From Flavipsychrobacter sp. (lineage in GTDB: Bacteria; Bacteroidota; Bacteroidia; Chitinophagales; Chitinophagaceae), in contig JAWKLD010000001.1 of NCBI GenBank assembly GCA_041392855.1, forward strand, positions 2,156,001-2,220,000: 64,000 nt of DNA. Reading direction: 5' to 3'. Positions 62,591-64,000 of the stretch are shown in pieces. Made by a program: the position numbers and the translations under genes. Numbering within the stretch: the stretch's first letter is position 1; each line of letters opens with the position of its first letter. The notes under the pieces were generated by a model. The model ran no database searches and was not told the DNA's origin. It saw only the letters and a list, made by a program, of their open reading frames with translations.

Positions 62591-63370
62591 TTATTTTCCT
62601 TTAAATGTTGCTTTTCTCTTTTCTAGAAAAGCGCTTGTTCCTTCACGCATATCTTCCGTTTCGAAACAATCACCAAAGCGAGCAATCTCATTGGCAAACC
62701 CTTGAGGGTCAGCCTTAGCTGCTTCGTTCACACAATATATAACTTTTGTTATAGCTAAGGGAGCTTTTGACTGAATTTTTTGTAATATTTTCTTTGTTTG
62801 GTCCAATAATTCGGCTTGGGGAGTTACATAATTCACTAAACCCAGCATTTTTGCCTCTTCTGCCCCAATCATATCTCCAGTCATAGATAATTCCATAGAC
62901 TTCCCTTTACCTATAAGCTGCGTAAGTCTTTGAGTACCACCATACCCAGGTATCAAACCTAGGTTTACTTCTGGCTGCCCAAATTTGGCATTTTCGCTAG
63001 CTAGTCTAAAATGACAAGCCATAGCCAATTCGCAACCACCACCTAGCGCAAACCCATTAACAGCCGCAATAATTGGCTTAGGGCTATTTTCAATCTTACT
63101 AAATACTAGGTCTTGCCCCTTTTGAGCCAAGGCCGCACCTTGCTTACCATCTAATGCGGAAAACTCTGATATATCCGCACCTGCAATGAATGCTTTTTCA
63201 CCGGCACCAGTAATAATTGCTGTTTTGATGTCATCATTATTATATACATCGTCTAAAACAGTTCCTAATTCTTCAATTACATCTTTATTTAATGCATTGA
63301 GTTTGTCAGGGCGATTGATAGTAATAGTTAGAATACCTTCATTCAGCTCTGTCAATAATGTTTTATACAT
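62591..63370 (-). CDS. enoyl-CoA hydratase/isomerase family protein
   Basis: The 259-residue crotonase-fold enzyme has NRPDKLNALNKDVIEELGTV, the oxyanion segment AFIAGADISEF, and ALGGGCELAMACHFRLAS with the catalytic-site Glu region, then GLIPGYGGTQRLTQLIGKGK with the second Glu. It hydrates enoyl-CoA in fatty acid or phenylacetate breakdown (PaaF-like role is possible). The B12-binding gene lies 13 bases upstream on the same strand, so they are co-transcribed. Confidence 0.88.
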   Translation of the reverse strand: MYKTLLTELNEGILTITINRPDKLNALNKDVIEELGTVLDDVYNNDDIKTAIITGAGEKAFIAGADISEFSALDGKQGAALAQKGQDLVFSKIENSPKPIIAAVNGFALGGGCELAMACHFRLASENAKFGQPEVNLGLIPGYGGTQRLTQLIGKGKSMELSMTGDMIGAEEAKMLGLVNYVTPQAELLDQTKKILQKIQSKAPLAITKVIYCVNEAAKADPQGFANEIARFGDCFETEDMREGTSAFLEKRKATFKGK

Positions 63371-63383
63371 ATAAATTATTTAA

Positions 63384-63809
63384 TTAGAATAGCTCTGCTC
63401 TGTTTTCTTTTACCCAGTTATTTATATAATCTGCTATTTCAGAAGTTGCCGCTCCAGGAGCAAAAAGTTTTCCTACTCCTTTTTCATTCAACTCCTTCAT
63501 ATCTTCTTCAGGTATAATACCCCCACCGGTAAGTAATACATTTTCCAAACCTTTTTCTTTCATTAAGGAAATTAGTTTAGGGAAAACTGTCATATGCGCA
63601 CCACTTAAAATGCTAACGCCTATAGCATCAACATCTTCCTGTAAGGCAGCGTTAACAACCATATCCGCAGTTTGCCTCAACCCTGTGTATATTACTTCCA
63701 TACCTGCATCTCTCAAAGCTGTGGCTATTACTTTGGCTCCTCGGTCATGACCGTCTAAACCTACTTTTGCTACCAGTACCCTTACTGGGCGTTGCATCGT
63801 GTCTGTCAT
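63384..63809 (-). CDS. stand-alone cobalamin-binding protein (methylmalonyl-CoA mutase C-terminal-like)
   Basis: The 141-residue protein is a single B12-binding domain. The DxHxxG motif is in GLDGHDRGAKVIATALRDAG, and GGGIIPEEDMKELNEKG carries the later family motif. Such proteins form the small subunit of split acyl-CoA mutases (methylmalonyl-, isobutyryl- or ethylmalonyl-type). No large mutase subunit is found in the window. Its place next to an enoyl-CoA hydratase supports a role in carbon-skeleton rearrangement of an acyl-CoA. Confidence 0.88.
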   Translation of the reverse strand: MTDTMQRPVRVLVAKVGLDGHDRGAKVIATALRDAGMEVIYTGLRQTADMVVNAALQEDVDAIGVSILSGAHMTVFPKLISLMKEKGLENVLLTGGGIIPEEDMKELNEKGVGKLFAPGAATSEIADYINNWVKENRAELF

Positions 63810-63912
63810 AATAAGTTAAAATGCGATTGTAAAAGTAATAATTTATCAGTCGTTAATTATATCTCTCTCCCATATGTTTTACCTTTATTGGAAATATAAC
63901 TACTAAGACTTT

Positions 63913-64000
63913 TATGAAACGTGGCATATTGATAGCCTGCATCATAATTATAGGTGTTCATTCGGCTATTGCACAGAGGGGGTTATATTTCAGCCCTGTA
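63913..64000 (+). CDS. start of a secreted-protein gene, truncated by the window edge
   Basis: ATG 63913 opens a frame that runs off the right edge after 29 codons. The visible part is a signal peptide, GILIACIIIIGVHSAIAQ, followed by RGLYFSPV. It starts on the opposite strand to the B12 gene, with about 100 bases of shared upstream DNA. The mature product cannot be judged, though the start resembles beta-barrel proteins. Confidence 0.6.

Overview
The window looks like a piece of a Bacteroidota chromosome, most likely from the Chitinophagales/Sphingobacteriia side. Evidence: a giant type IX secretion translocon gene (sprA), secreted proteins ending in type IX sorting domains, a tmRNA whose tag reads GENNYAMAA, small families typical of the phylum (DUF3276, DUF3098 and DUF2795 types), futalosine-route menaquinone genes, promoters of the form TTTG-N19/20-TAnnTTTG, and AT-rich DNA with few Shine-Dalgarno sequences. 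There is no rRNA operon and no CRISPR array.

Left edge (1-3300): the early end of a Mu-like transposable prophage. A DDE transposase runs off the left edge. It is preceded by a 59-residue ORF and a small helix-turn-helix protein, and a divergent repressor-like gene faces away from them. The control region between the divergent genes carries two palindromes. The 640 bases between the repressor and the first chromosomal gene hold short repeats that may be transposase or repressor sites.

3300-6640: a TetR regulator with a palindromic operator inside its own promoter, a secreted SRPBCC protein, a frameshifted SGNH hydrolase and a secreted alpha/beta hydrolase. The cluster abuts the 3' end of the tmRNA gene.

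6700-26000: mostly housekeeping genes. They include an HDAC-family deacetylase, dxr-rseP, hflX, an arginase-family protein, ftsX, mqnB and mqnD (menaquinone), a PTPS/folE pair (pterins), tRNA-Pro, hpt, a LysM glucosaminidase, an O-methyltransferase, a sodium symporter and a GlcD-like oxidase.

26000-39000: a PadR-PspC operon with a clear operator/promoter, a five-PAS histidine kinase without a partner, a DAACS symporter with an acyltransferase, tRNA-Ala, lpxB, a ComA-like phosphosulfolactate synthase next to aroE, a fused DAHP synthase/chorismate mutase, and truB.

39000-44100: three tandem paralogous secreted proteins, each with seven W-x-K-x-[FY]-G-type repeats (a likely seven-bladed propeller) and a type IX sorting tail. 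A near-identical 380-base block recurs at a 1709-base period at the junctions.

44100-64000: lolD-like ABC ATPase, acpP-fabF-rnc, a phenylacetyl-CoA epoxidase operon (paaA, B, C and D) interrupted by a glycosyltransferase and a large membrane protein, sprA, ruvA, an outer-membrane beta-barrel protein, an enoyl-CoA hydratase, a stand-alone B12-binding protein, and a truncated secreted-protein gene at the right edge. sprA encodes the export channel that the three tandem propeller proteins would use.
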